From Dactylellina haptotyla (taxonomy: Eukaryota > Ascomycota > Orbiliomycetes > Orbiliales > Orbiliaceae), in NCBI GenBank assembly GCA_031310005.1, contig CM062381.1:2790001-2854000 (forward strand): a stretch of 64,000 nucleotides of DNA, written 5' to 3'. Of the stretch, positions 44,324 to 56,810 are shown one piece after another. Below the pieces are notes generated by a model. That model had not been told where the DNA came from. It ran no database searches and saw nothing but the letters and a program-made list of their open reading frames with translations. Position 1 is the first letter of the stretch. Each line of letters begins with the position of its first letter. Made by a program: the position numbers and the translations under genes.

Positions 44324-46048
44324 ATGGACTCGTCACAGGCGCTTCTCTCCTCTCTCTTCCGGCAGCTGTTCCGCCATCCGGCTTGCCAAAGGAGAACGAC
44401 CGCTACCGCCGCCAGGCCATACCATTCCATCCCGCAACAGCAGGCTTCACCCCGGCGCCGTCTGGCAGCTTATCACCCTCCCCGCCGGCGATTGCACACA
44501 TCAGCGGTATGTCGAGTCTCAACGGACGAGACAGGATGGTTGCCTCGAGATAAGCTGCCCACCGAAGATCTGGCGGAGGAGTTCAACCGGTATCCGTTGG
44601 TGACAGCAGCGACACTCGCAAAGAGACGGGAACGTCCTAGAATGGTCAAAATGCTCGTCAGGGACTACATTGACGGTAAGCGGTCTTGGATTTATATCGA
44701 GTAATTCAGATAGACTTATGTATCGAAATGTCACATTGTAGACTCCCTCTACAACCCCCACTACGGCTACTTCTCCAAAGAGGCCGTCATCTTCAACACC
44801 GAGAAGCCCTTCGTCTTCCCGCGCATCAAAAACGAGGTCGCCTTCCACCAAGATTTCGCCCTGCAGTACAAAGAATTCGAAGACAAACTAGACGCCGAAT
44901 CCCCCAATGAACTCCGCCAGCTTTGGCACACCCCGACGGAACTCTTCCGCCCTTACTACGGCGAAGCCCTCGCCCGGTACCTCTACGAAAACTACGTGAT
45001 CGATCTATACCCGGAGTACGACCTGGTTGTGTACGAAATGGGTGCGGGCAACGGTACCCTCATGGTCAACATCCTCGACTGGCTGCGCACCAACGTGCCG
45101 GATGTCTACGTGCGCACGCAATTCAAAATCGTAGAAATCAGCAAACGTATGGTGGAGCAGCAGCTCAAATCCGTCGAGAGGTCCGGACACAGCGACCACG
45201 TTGAGGTCATCAACAGCAGTGTTTTCGATTACAAGACTTTCGTGGCGAACCCGTGCTTCTTCCTGGCTCTCGAGGTGTTTGATAACTTTGCGCACGATAT
45301 GATCCGGTACGATTTGGAGACACAGCAACCGTTGCAAGGGTACCTGCTTATCGACCGGGAGGGGGATTTCCACGAGTTCTACACGCCGGAGTTGGAACCC
45401 AGGACGCGGAGGTACCTTGAGTTACGCCGACGGATAGATAATCCGAAGCACGACAAGCTGTTTAGCAATGTTATCGGCAAGTCGTTCTCGGAGACGGTTA
45501 GGAACAGCAGTTCGTGGAATAGATTCAAGACCGGGTTGAAGTCGCGGATGTGGTTTTCGGAGAACCTGACGGCGCCAGAGTTTATTCCGACGAAAGCGAT
45601 GGAATTTCTGGAACAGCTGAACGGCATGTTTCCGCATCATCGGCTTTTGATGAGTGATTTCGATTATCTACCGGAGGCGATCGAAGGGGTGAATGCGCCC
45701 GTTGTGCAGACGAGATACAGGAGGGAGATGATTGCGGTGAAGCAGTTGTTTGTAAGTTCTTCTTCTTCGTCATCTAACTCCGCGGGTTGTAGACAGGAGC
45801 AGAACATCAATCATGCTAATGTTGGGTTATATATGCAGGTTCACCAAGGTTATTTCGATATCCTCTTCCCAACCGACTTTGTGGAACTCGCAAAGATGTA
45901 CGAGCTGCTTTCTGGAAAGTTTGCGAGGATAGAGACCCACGAGAAGTTTATGAGGAGCTGGGCGGAACTGGGAGATACGACTACGAAATCTAAAGAAAAC
46001 CCACTGCTGACCTGGTACAAGAACGCGTCGGTTATGCATACGCATTAA
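44324..46048 (+). CDS. NDUFAF7: Complex I assembly arginine methyltransferase NDUFAF7 (MidA family), mitochondrial
   Basis: Three exons (44324-44675, 44742-45751, 45839-46048) give 523 residues. NDUFAF7 symmetrically dimethylates an Arg of a core complex I subunit in the mitochondrial matrix. The first 60 residues are rich in Arg/Ser/Ala and lack acids, a presequence. The family core shows SLYNPHYGYFSKEAVIF, FRPYYGEALARYL, the SAM-binding EMGAGNGTLMVNIL (about 212-225), FFLALEVFDNFAHD, and the C-terminal VHQGYFDILFPTDF. The second intron (45752-45838, GTAAGT to GCAG) is 87 nt long, phase 0 and free of stops, so an unspliced message would also be translatable. The family-like KQLF-VHQGYFDIL junction supports splicing. 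Confidence 0.92.
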
Positions 46049-46623
46049 CCCGGTTTAAAATGTTGGATTTCTTTTTTTGTATTATACTACGTGTAACTTC
46101 TTAAGAAAACTGGGGACGGTAAGCTATTCCGATAAGAGGACATCGATAGTTTGCAGTGTACATATGATAGCGAGAGCTAGCCAGCTAGTGTATATAACGG
46201 GAAGATACCACAATACGAATACGAATTAGTATTCAAATTCCACCAGATAGCCTATCGTAAACCAGTACCCCCCAAAGAAAAGCCGGAACAGCCAGCTGAA
46301 CCCGTGGCACCCTGCAGCTGCATCATGGTGGGGCAACTGGGACCATTGTGCAATATTAATCGAGCCTTGCCTACTTATCCAGGGAAACGATAGCTAACTA
46401 AAATCTCCCCCACAAATGCAAGCTGCTCGAGCTCTCTCTTCTCCCTGCAACACATAAAACCTCGAATTTCGCTATCAAAGTTCCAACAGAAAGCGTCTAG
46501 TTGCATTGCCCTAATCTCTAAAACCAATGGCTATTAATATTCTATCATACCACCCGTCCCCGCACAGATAAAAAGATAAAGATCCCACGTACAATACTTA
46601 TATGATAAAGGCCCCTGGGGAAA
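46049..46623. other. Intergenic region before the Mcy1-type synthase
   Basis: No gene is seen. A pyrimidine/AT-mixed promoter-like stretch lies at 46430-46620. Confidence 0.4.
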
Positions 46624-48628
46624 ATGACCGAATGGCCCCCCCCAAAGTCACTAACCCTCGCGGTCGTCCTTAGTTTCGCCGCAGGAATCGCCCTCACAAT
46701 CTCCGTCCAACATCTCGCATACACCACCTCTCGCAAACCGTCCCTTCGAAGGGACCACCCTTCCGATGAGGACGATATCGAAGAAAAGGACTCCCATTCC
46801 CGCCGAGGCTCCTTCGTACCTATCGCTCTTCAGAATCTTCTCGGCAGCGGTGGACCTCCGGATATCTTCTTGAATCTCAATCTTCCAACAGTCTTGCAGC
46901 ATGACAAAGAGGATATCAAACAAGGTATAGAGGGGTGTATCGGAAACACACCGTTACTACGGATCAGAAGTTTGTCTGAATACCTGGGATGTGAAGTTCT
47001 CGCAAAAGCTGAAGTACAATATCTACTCTTTTGGACTATACCTAAGTCATGGTAATTGATACGCCTTCGCTGTTCGAACAGTTCCTCAACCCTGGTGGCT
47101 CACCCAAAGATAGAGTGGCACTAAGTATAATTCTTAAGGTCTGAATCCCCAGTTTTCACATTCTTTTGATTGATTTTTTTCTTTTGGACAAAGAAATATT
47201 CCAGCGGGAGAACTCCCCAGAAGTTCCATATTTCATATTTCTACCACCCCCCCTTCCTGTTCTTGCTTGCGCGCTCCCAACTGTTTCGTATCCTACATTA
47301 CTTCGCTCTCATACATCTTACATTATATAAAAAGATTTCGCGCGTGCGTACGTATCTATCGTACACCTAGAACAAATTGAAAATATACAAAGCAAGAAAA
47401 ACCCACAGATTGCCATCCCAAGCTTGCGAATAAGAATTTGTATTTCAAAAGCAAAAGAAAGGAAAAGAGAAGAGATAGAAAAAAGAGTATTGTGAATTAA
47501 AAGGAAGAAGAAGAAAATAAAACTAATGACGCATGTCAGGCTGAAGAAGAAGGTCGCATACGTCCGTTTTCCGGCGACAAAGTCTTCGAGGGAACAGTGG
47601 GCAGCACCGGCGTCTCTCTAGCGCACATCTGCCGCGCCAGAGGTTATCTAGCACATATGTACGTTCCCATTCTATCACCAAACTACCCCCTTCCAAAACG
47701 CCAAAATGCCAAAACTTAAACCTGATCCCATTCTAAAACTGTGACAACAAAAAAAAGCTGCATGCCCTCCGACCAATCGCTCGAAAAGTCCAATCTCCTC
47801 CTAAAACTCGGTGCTGTGGTCGAGCGAGTGACCCCCGCCTCCATCGTCGACCGTAAACAATTCGTCAACCTCGCCAAATCTCGCGCCGACGATTTAACCC
47901 ACGACCCTACCACCACTGCCCATGGCTTCTTCGCCGACCAGTTCGAAAACGAAGCCAACTGGAAAGCCCATTTTGAAACCACAGGACCCGAGATATACCG
48001 CCAATGTGGAAAGCACTTGGACGCTTTTGTCGCGGGTGCAGGAACAGGAGGGACAATATCCGGCGTGGTAAAGTATCTGAAACAGTATCTGCCCAATCTT
48101 ACTGCCGTGCTCGCGGATCCGCAGGGATCCGGATTGTTGAACAAAGTTAAGTATGGGGTGATGTTCAACGAGGTCACCGAACGGGAGGGGACGAGACGGA
48201 GGGCGCAGGTTGATAGTATTGTCGAGGGAATCGGTATCAATCGGGTCACTGCGAACTTCGAGGCAGGGCGAACTTTGATCGATGATGCGGTCAGGGTGAG
48301 CGATGAAGAAGGTGAGTCGCAGTGGAGTATTTTGTAGGGTGGCAGGGAAACCGGCGCTTGTGCTGACTAAAACATAGCATGCCTTATGGCACGTTACCTT
48401 GTCGAGCAAGACGGCCTCTTTGTCGGTAGCTCGAGTGCGGTCAATTGCGTCGCTGTAGTCAAACTCGTCAAGGAACGGGGATGGGAGAATTCAAGTAAGA
48501 AAATAGTAACCATCCTCTGTGACAGCGGGAGTAGACACCTGTCCAAGTTTTGGGCGAAAATTGGTGATGTGGGGGGGAATTGGGATACAACCATCGAAGA
48601 AATCTTGGAGGCCGGAACCAAAAAGTAA
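46624..48628 (+). CDS. MCY1: Cysteine synthase-like PLP enzyme with N-terminal membrane anchor (Mcy1/cysteine synthase 2 type)
   Basis: Five exons (46624-47013, 47082-47138, 47540-47658, 47758-48311, 48378-48628) give 456 residues. It belongs to the fold-type II PLP family (O-acetylserine sulfhydrylase-like); the yeast relative Mcy1 sits in the mitochondrial outer membrane. Residues 10-32 (LTLAVVLSFAAGIALTISV) form a single membrane anchor. The catalytic Lys is in PGGSPKDRVALS (about 139), the substrate loop is GTVGSTGVSL (about 168-177), and the phosphate-binding loop is AGAGTGGTISG. GSSSAVNC and CDSGSRHLSKFW close the domain. The third intron (47659-47757) has an A-rich acceptor; the second intron is long (401 nt) with a GTCTGA donor. 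Both are fixed by phase and family motifs. Confidence 0.92.
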
Positions 48629-48764
48629 GAGTGGTAACGAGAGAAAGAGAAGAAGAAGAAAAACGCTCTAGAACAATAAATACGATAAAAGAAAGGAAGA
48701 GCTGAATAGGGTATCTGTAATATAAGCAAAAGAATATTTGTACAATCTAGAAACCGGATTGGTA

Positions 48765-51358
48765 TCAACTTTCCCAATCCTCGATACACGCTGCGGGTGT
48801 GAGGTTAGCGCATTTTCATCATTCGAAGAGATCTCAGGCTGCTTACTGAAACATATAGTCTTTTCACACCGATAGCCGGGGTCTCCACAACTCGCGAACG
48901 GTTTGCGATTCGGATCCGCTTCCTCGGCCTCTTCAGTTTTGATTTCGCTTCGAGCTTTTATCGGTGACGACGGGTCTGCGGCATCATGAACAACAAGCGG
49001 CGGCGCTCTCTCTTTTGGTCGGCGGCCTCGCTTCTGCTTGCGAGTGCCTACGATCTCGACGTCTTTGTCCTTAACAAACCAGACTTCTCGAGCCAATTCA
49101 TCCTCGCTATCTGAAAGTCCGTATTCGTTCTTGACTTTCCGGATCGGCGTCTCAACGGCAGCAGCTGTTTCCTCTTCAGTCTTGACCGTTGATTCCAGGC
49201 CGTCGTTTTGGATGGCTCCTTCCTCTGCCTTCACGCCATCCTTCTCGCCAACCAGCTTTTTCTGGAGATATTCCAAAAACTTTCCAGACCGCGGTGTGTG
49301 TAGCTTGCGCTCGAATGAGTCCTCATCCTGCTTGGTGCGTTGCGTCGACTTTGGCGTCTTCCTCCCTTTGGTCCCTGGCGTTCGCTGTGTTTTCGATTTA
49401 GGCGTCTTCTTTGCCGTGACGGGGGATGATGCTATCAACATAAGATCATCATCGACGGAATCCTCCTGGTCTCTCTGCTTCACCTTATGGTCTTCGAGTA
49501 GAATCCTACGTCGTTCGAATTCTTTAAAGTCGGGTTCTCCATCCGGATGAGCGTCTTGCCACATTGCATCATAAAATGGATCATCCGGTAAAGCTGACCA
49601 GAAACTACGAGGTTTCTGGGGCTCTACAGTCTTTCGTGAATTAGTTGCAGGAGCATTGGTGTTGAAAACAGGTTGCTTTGGTCGAGGGGGTAGTGTCTGA
49701 GGCGGCTTCCTCTTCGATACCGATTTCGCTGGTGGTGTCTCGGTCTCTGATAGCTGTCGTTTCGGACGGCCTCTCTTCCCCGTCGATACAGCTTTCCTCA
49801 ATGACGACGCTTGCGACTTGATACCTCTTGATCGGTTCTTGGGTGTGACAGGTGCTAGCGCCTTCGGTAGAATTATTGTTGAAAGATCATCGATATCACC
49901 ATAGAGATAGTCAGGGTTTAATTCGGTATCCTTCGGAATCGGTTCTTCTTCATCCATGACAGATTTTGGTTCCGGGTTTAGCGCTTCCAATATGGGTTCT
50001 TCTGGGGTGGGAGCGTCTTCCACCGGCTGTTCTGTGACTGGTGCCTGGTTGGATTGAGTGGTAAGCTCTGGTAACTTGGGAGTTGGTTCAAGCGTATCCT
50101 CTGAAACTAAAGACTGTTGGAATGTTCCAGCAACGGGTTCTGTGGGAGGCTCTGGAGCTTCGTCTCGGATCATTCCAGAAGCAAAGATATCCAAGTTGGT
50201 ATCGGCTACCACTTCGTCCAGAATACCTTGAACGAAGTCTTCGAGAGTATACTCCACAGCCGCCGCAGGCTCGACAGGCATTTGAACCTCAAGAACCGGG
50301 GTTTCCATCTCATCCAATATTGTACCCGCCAGCTTTTCTAACTCATCTACGCCTCGCTCTACCCTTGCTTCAACCTCCGAGGGCATCTTATTCACGGCTT
50401 CAGAAGAGGGCTCCTCGAGCGCTGCCAACTTCTCTGCTTCGTCGACCAGCAGCTCAGCTAGTGGTTTTCCGCATTCAGAAACCGGGGTCAGCTGGGAAGC
50501 GAATACTGTGTTCTCCGATTCCACCGGTTTGCTGTTTTCCGCAAGCGTTCGAACGTAAGCCAACACGGCGGGCCCCCACCTGGATCCAAACTTCTCCATG
50601 ATGACATTATCGGACGGCAGTTCGTCCGGGGACGGCACCTCCACGTTATCCTTCTGCATATCTTCCACGACAGCCTTCATATGGGAAGACGCCTCATCCG
50701 CGGGTTCCGACGACGCCGGGGAAGGCATGCTATCCTTAGGTATCGAGTTCGATAGGGTCTCAAACTCCTGGCTCTTTTGTTGATCCTTTTCCCGGCGCTT
50801 CTTCTCTTCCACCTTGCTCTTGACCGAGGCGGTCATGGTGAGTTCCTCCAGTTCGTCAAATAGGTCGTCAATAGCATCCCGGTCGACTTCCATCTCATCC
50901 ACGTCGATTTCCTCGGCCTCGTCGTCTTTAAGCATCGGTCCGCCCATTTCGTCCCTGCCTAATATCGGCCGCATTCCTAGGATTTCCATTTCCAGACTGG
51001 AGGTTGCGGAGCCGGCGTCCTCCTCGTCGAAGCCATCCATCGCCCAAGTGTCATCCTGGTTTTCGGAGAGGTTCCTCAGGTGGCCGTTGTCAACGACGAC
51101 TTTACCGGTTTCCAGATCGATCTCATCTCCTTCGCCTTCAAAGTCGCGCGCGTAGCGGCGGCAGATGTCCTCCCAGCTGGACTTCAGGCGCTGAGCGGAC
51201 TGGCGTAGGGAGTTCTCATGTTCGAGTTGGAGGTTCCGCAGTTTCGGGGCGGCGGCGGCGGACTGGCGGGAGGATTCGAGGAGGGAAGCGGTGGAGGCGA
51301 GGGTGAGGGCAGGGTTCTTGGGGCCGTGGAGACGGGGCCGTTTTGCGACGTGGGCCAT
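48765..51358 (-). CDS. SCM3: CENP-A (Cse4) chaperone Scm3/HJURP-type
   Basis: Two exons (51358-48847, 48790-48765) give 845 residues. Scm3 delivers the centromeric H3 variant to centromeres. The conserved Scm3 domain lies at about residues 58-97: SWEDICRRYARDF, then DEIDLETGKVVVDNGHLRNL. The remainder is long, acidic and disordered, with AT-hook-like GRPKRQ (about 530) and RGRRPKER. A second conserved patch is SFWSALPDDPFYDAMWQDAH. The C terminus is CGDPGYRCEKTICFTCIEDW, a Cys cluster typical of filamentous-fungal Scm3. Its last Cys is supplied only by the 26-nt terminal exon; without splicing, the frame would instead run on through unrelated residues to a stop at 48668. The start at MAHVAKRPRLHG is chosen over an in-frame Met six codons upstream. 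Confidence 0.9.
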
Positions 51359-53537
51359 TCTCCTGCGATTTTGCAATCTTTTTTTGTTTCGATTCCGAGG
51401 TTCGGAAAGGGTTATCGTCGTCGTCGTCGTATAATCTCTGGGTCTTCCCCTCTCCGGGTGGCTCCTTTCCTTTTCCTTCGGTTGTTGGTTGTTGGGGTGA
51501 GGCGGGTGTAAATAAAGTACCGAAAAGGAAAATGCGACGGAGGGCCCTTCTCCCCAAGAAAGAGGAGGACGAGGCCAGGGAAGGATCTAGGGAACGGCGG
51601 GAGGCGAGAACAATGCGCTGCACTGTATGACCGCGGTGATTAGAAATCGCGAATCTTCTGGACGGAGAGATGAGGTGAGAGGGGGAGGAGGGAGTGAGGT
51701 GGAGGTGGAGGGAGGAGGTAGGGGAGCGGAGGAGGAGGAGGAGGTGAGAGATGGACGGATGCGGTGGTCGATGGAAGGGGAGCGACACAACCCGCCTTCG
51801 ACCAACCCGCCCAGCTGCTCTTTGCCCGACTCGCCGCCCCGATTGGCTGCCCGGCAGCAGCGGTGGCCCCCAACCACAACGCAGCGTTTTATTCTGAATT
51901 AAAGTATCGTCACCATCGTCTTGATCACCGTGTTTATTATCATCATCATCATTATTATTATATTATTGCGTATCTCGTGTGTAAATACAGAGCTGCTGCT
52001 GCTGAGTAAGGCCGTGGTTATCCCGTCCGCGCCACACAGCATACGAGAGGGGTGTATAACACTTGTGCTCCGGTGGGCATGTGCCATCGCCCAGACACAG
52101 CAGCCCCCACCTGCACCATATATCACAGTACTACAGTATATATCCCAGTTCATTTCCCACTGCAGACGACAGACCTGCAGGCCGCTCTCTCCTCTGACTG
52201 CCACGGCACAATATTTTTGCCAGCCTTCGTGACTGCTCGAAGTGGCGGAAGGAAATGTATCATCTCACGACAGCTAGCTCATGTCAGAAGCTGTCCCCCG
52301 TCAAGCAGAGTTTGATGTCTCAACCACGCAACCGGGTTGGGCTGGCGGGAACAGTCGGTTGCGAGGACCCAGCTTGACGTCCGCTTCTTCCCGACATGCG
52401 GACGCATTTGGGCAGTTTGTCCGGCTCGTCATTTCTCCCGCTAACCCGGAGCGAGTCCCTCTGAGAGCTTTAATGTCGACTAGAGTAAGCTGAACCGTGT
52501 GTGTATATCTATTGTATGAATTCACGAGGAATTCGCACCAGCAGCATGCAAACTCCAAGAAAATTTGGTCGGCTCCTTCTCTTCAATCGCAAGACGCGTT
52601 CTTAACCTGCCGCTGCTGCTGCCCATTGGCGTGGTGGAATCGAATCAAGGATAGCTCGCGCGGAGAATCCATGAAATCCGGCTCCCTGCAGCGAGCGAGG
52701 GGGAAGCATGGACACCGCCATCATCATGCAGCCCACATGCGCCGGTGCCACCCTTGTCAGCGCTCTTAGCTTCGAGCGTCATTTCGACCATGCCCCCACC
52801 AACCACTCGAACGCTGGATGTGAATTCTAACTAACTTTCGTGAAGAGGTGTCTTTCATTGATACCCTACACCTATCTATAACTTCCGATACCTAGCCAGG
52901 GCAGGTCGCTCCTCTAAGAGATACTCTGGAGTTCTAGTATAGAACAAACGCTGATAAAGCACTTGTATGACGTCGTGATCAATCGTACTTACTACCTTCA
53001 ACGAGCAGCCGAGTATTCGCCTACCGATTTCCTCATTGAATTTCGGTTTGCCCTCGTAGTCCGGGGCCCTCGTTGGTGGCAACGAGACTTGGTTGGACCG
53101 CTGCAACACAAATGTTGCAACCTTCCGGGGAAAGCATCCGGAAAAGCGGTCTGCTCTCGACGGCTCCGCAACACTACGAATGGCATGACAACTTAACAGG
53201 GCTTGTATCGTTTCAATTTCTCATAACTCCGAACGACCTTCTGTGATATTGCAGCTCTACGAAGAAAGAAAAAATCAGATCCAACGTGCATCAGCGTGTG
53301 TTACGACAGACACGTCCTCGCCTTTGCAAGCTTTGTATCTCAAGCTTTTTGTATATTTCTCAACGTCGTGTTGAAATGCTAGGGAAAGAATAATTAGATT
53401 AGAAAACCCGTATGAGAGCTTATAAGCACAGTATTTAGCTCCCCTATACCTGTCAACCTAATGATAGTTAAGTATAACCATGAACCAATCATGAACTCCG
53501 TGTACCAGCAACCGTGAACCTGATTTCTCCTTGCATT
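51359..53537. other. SCM3 promoter and gene-poor region
   Basis: The first 450 nt are purine/GC-rich (GGAGG runs at 51660-51750). An ATC/ATT trinucleotide run lies at 51935-51967. From about 53200 the base composition turns AT-rich. Small open frames on both strands have no recognisable content. Confidence 0.45.
51935..51967 (+). repeat. ATC/ATT trinucleotide microsatellite
   Basis: Imperfect (ATC)n(ATT)n run in intergenic DNA upstream of SCM3. Confidence 0.85.
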
Positions 53538-54946
53538 TCAGAAATATTCCTGTCCCGAATTTAGAATCGCATCGTCCGAAGTTGCTTCAAACAATATCGG
53601 ATATGGTGGTCCGTTGTGACTAGAATCCATTGAAAACCCGAGATCTAGGCTCTCATTTAAACTATCAGCAAAAGGGGATCCCGTTAGATTAACTTTCGCC
53701 CCTGATATTAGCTTATTAGAATCTTACACTGTCTCAAGTGAATTAGGGGGTCCTTCATTCTAGAAAAGATGTAAAGAAGAGTGTTACCTGAACTCAGAAG
53801 ATTTGATTGTTGGCTCGGTTGCCATTCCTCTGGTTGTGTTTCCACAATGTCCATATGGTGAGCAGAGATACCCAAAGAATTTGATAGTGTCAATAATAGC
53901 TCACGATCAGTTTCCGGGATAGGGTTTATCGGAGATATCAGATGAAAATCCTGGAAAAGGGTTTCTTCGGATAGCATAAAAAGTCCGGGACGTTCTGTTT
54001 GTGGTCGTAAAGCTATTGATGTAGATAATTCATCTGCTGTCTCATGCCCAGAATTTCCACACGAATTTGGATAAGAGGTATCGGTTTCATTCTGGATTCC
54101 CATAAAAAACGCAAGGTCTCCATCTTCTTGACTGATAATTTGCAAAGCAGGAGTCACGGCCTCCTCTAGCGGCCGCATTTTACCGTGACCGGAAATGGGA
54201 CTATCTTGAGCTGAGATGTTGCTCTCCGTATCTTGATAGGAAATATTTTTCTGGATCTGCTCCCAGTTTGCAGACTGATAAGAAATTAGTTATAAAACCA
54301 CCGAAGATTTCAACACCTTTCGAGCTCCTAGAGTTAAATATTTTATTTCTAAAAATTAATTTAGACTAACCTCCTTTAAAACATCCAAAATGGTTCCCTT
54401 TATTTCATCATTGGTCCGATCACTAGTATATATATTCTCCATAGCCATTTCGTAGATTTGAACCCGCTCCCGGAGATACTCAATTTCGCTGAGGATCCCA
54501 ATGGCCCAGTTAGGAAGTCTAATCGGTATAAGTAAATGCCTGATGACTTACAGTTTAATTCTTTCTCGTTTTCCGCCTTCATAATAACAAAATATGTCAA
54601 GATCTTGGCAAACATAACAAGCTGGCCTATTATTAGGAAATTAGAGATCCAAAAATTATATGATTCATCTATCTCGAAACCTCGGCCTCCTAGGCTCGCA
54701 AAAACATACCTCCTTCCGTTACACTATATTCATACCATTTTTCGTCAGCAAGCTCACGCCATTATATGCTCAATGGAAGTAGTACTGTAATAAGGTCACC
54801 TTTTTCTTTTTCTGGCGGCACGGCTCGCAAGCATGTTGGACACGGTTCATCGATCCTCTCAATCCCCCCAGTCGCCCTCTTGTACTTGGCTGGCCTATAT
54901 TAGGATATATATTCAAGCGAGGAATTGAAATTTTAGAATTGGCCAT
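53538..54946 (-). CDS. Zn(II)2Cys6 transcription factor
   Basis: Six exons on the minus strand (54946-54800, 54723-54710, 54626-54552, 54488-54371, 54274-53788, 53701-53538) give 334 residues. Splicing assembles a perfect binuclear zinc cluster, CX2CX6CX6CX2CX6C, from three exons: ACEPCRQKKKK, then CNGRR from a 14-nt exon, then PACYVCQDLDIFCYYEGGKR. A linker and coiled coil follow (EIEYLRERVQIYEMAMENIY), as in Gal4-class dimers. The rest is acidic and Ser/Asn-rich with no fungal-specific middle homology domain, so it is a short member. The last exon (AKVNLTGSPFADSLNESLDL) joins through an intron at 53702-53787. DNA binding is safe to infer; targets are not. The neighbourhood is AT-rich and holds one other orphan gene. 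Confidence 0.85.
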
Positions 54947-55980
54947 GGTTTTTCGATTTCCCAAGAATTATTCTGCGCTCAGAGTTGTTTATTTCCCCAA
55001 TTATTTTCCTGACAACTAGCTCTATGAGGCAAGTTAAGTTGCGGGGTTTTCCTTTCAATAATCCGCAAGAAATAAATTCCAAATATTGGCTGTCATGAAG
55101 ATATGTTGGACCTGCTCTTAAACTTGTTTTGAACCTGACTAAATGCTTCAGCCTTGACAGTTACATATCCATATCGAATGCTAAGCTAGGTATCATGGAG
55201 TATACTGATATCATAATGGCTGTAATCGATGTGTTTTCCCAGATGTCTGAAGGTTAGAAGTTGAAGCACTGTGACAACAAAATTTCAGATGCACAGCCCT
55301 CTGATTGCATTAGCTCGGCTCAGATATCGATGGAAGAAGCAAGTATTTCAGCAGCTGCAGCTTGATCACATGTACCAGTAGGATTCTTGATATTCTACAT
55401 GAAAATTCAATCGCTTACGATCAAATTACCAATCGGAGAGCTCGTATGAAACTTCCGGAACGCAGGAGCTAGGAGTAAGGTAGTTCACTATATTGTTTTG
55501 GGGAGTAGGAACTTCTTCGAGAGTATGAGCCCTAGTCATTGTCGATGCCTAAGAGAATGCGCCAATCTCATGTTGGTTTTAGTCTAGAATATGATTGAAG
55601 GAATAATGTCCGGTTTCTAATAATCCTTGCTAGAAGACTCCCGTTTATACAGTTCTTAATGGTTCTAGACCTTTCTCCGACATTATTATCGGGAATTATG
55701 TCTTCAGGTCTGTACTTCTAATGGGATTTGAGCTAGGGTAGTGTGGCTTGCATGTTCAACCCCCTCGGTCCGCTTGTGAGCTCGCTTGAAGGAACCCAAA
55801 TATTTACCTCCTGAGCTCTTGGTTCAAGAATAGAATATTAATGACAGGCTAAGTTCTAGCCCGAAAAGTCTCAGGATGATACATATAAAAAATACGGAAA
55901 GTTTGCAGACTAGACAAATTCGAGAAGGGAGGAATCGTAGATATATGTGCATAATATACCGATGGCATCCCTAGAATATC
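54947..55980. other. AT-rich intergenic region
   Basis: No gene, tandem repeat or recognisable element is seen. Confidence 0.4.
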
Positions 55981-56810
55981 TCAAATAGTATGCTTCTGCT
56001 CTATCACATCGTGCTTGATGGCTTCAAGACGTTTGAAATAGTCGTCATAGTTGACTAGAGTACTTTCGTAATCTTCAGCAATAAGTTTCCTATACCTCTC
56101 GCCATTTCTATTCAGTCTCAGATAGACTTGACGATCATCTCTCCATTCCTTTCTTAATTTCTCGATAGAGTGTAGGAGCCCATCATAGTACTCCGTATCA
56201 CTCTCGTCAGGGTAGTGAATTAACCCGGTATCCTCGATGGAGATGAGATCTTCCACGAATCGGTCTTGTTTATTACTACCAGTTCGTCTGATAGGAGCAG
56301 TGTATAGTCCATCTCCGATAAGATGATAGTCTATATTCGGCTCATGAACGCAAACGAATTCGATCGGTTGTGTGGTAGTGTCGTCGCCGCCGTCAGGTAT
56401 GCCAGTACCTATCATAGAAAGGGGAATCGAACGTGGACAGGAGCTTCCCCAGTCACAGCGACCGGCTTCTCGAAGGTCAAGCATTTGGAAACGTGCTGCC
56501 CATACCAAACGATCCTTTGTGTTTGCGCTTTCCGCTAGGGAATACAAGCCTGTTAAGAGCCAAATCTTAGGCTTATCAAAATCTTTCGAGAACTGATACT
56601 TCATACTCTCTGCTGCACTGAGCCATAGACTTAGTGCCAGCCTTGCTTGTTGATTTGTAAGGACTTCTTGATCGAAGAACTTTTGTGGACTTTTAAGGGC
56701 CAAAAGCGTCAGTTCTTTATGAAATAGCAAAATTCCCAATAATTACATGTCCAAGAGGAAAACTAACTTTTTAAGTGTGATCCTTTCGCCGCCAGCAACA
56801 TCAATAACAT
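55981..56810 (-). CDS. Hypothetical protein, unknown family
   Basis: Two exons on the minus strand (56810-56768, 56714-55981) give 258 residues; the intron (GTTAGT to ATAAAG, 53 nt) joins MLLMLLAAKGSHLK to the main frame in phase. The main part is protein-like: SLWLSAAESMKYQF, KPKIWLLTGLYSLAESANTK, then a charged C-terminal half with several Tyr and Glu (SIEKLRKEWRDDRQVYLRL) that may be helical. The first helix is hydrophobic but short for a signal peptide. Upstream plus/minus frames (56816-57025) contain ILSWNLLELPAFIAAEIISN, which could be a further 5' exon, but a stop lies between and no splice pair clearly joins them. I do not recognise the family. Confidence 0.55.
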
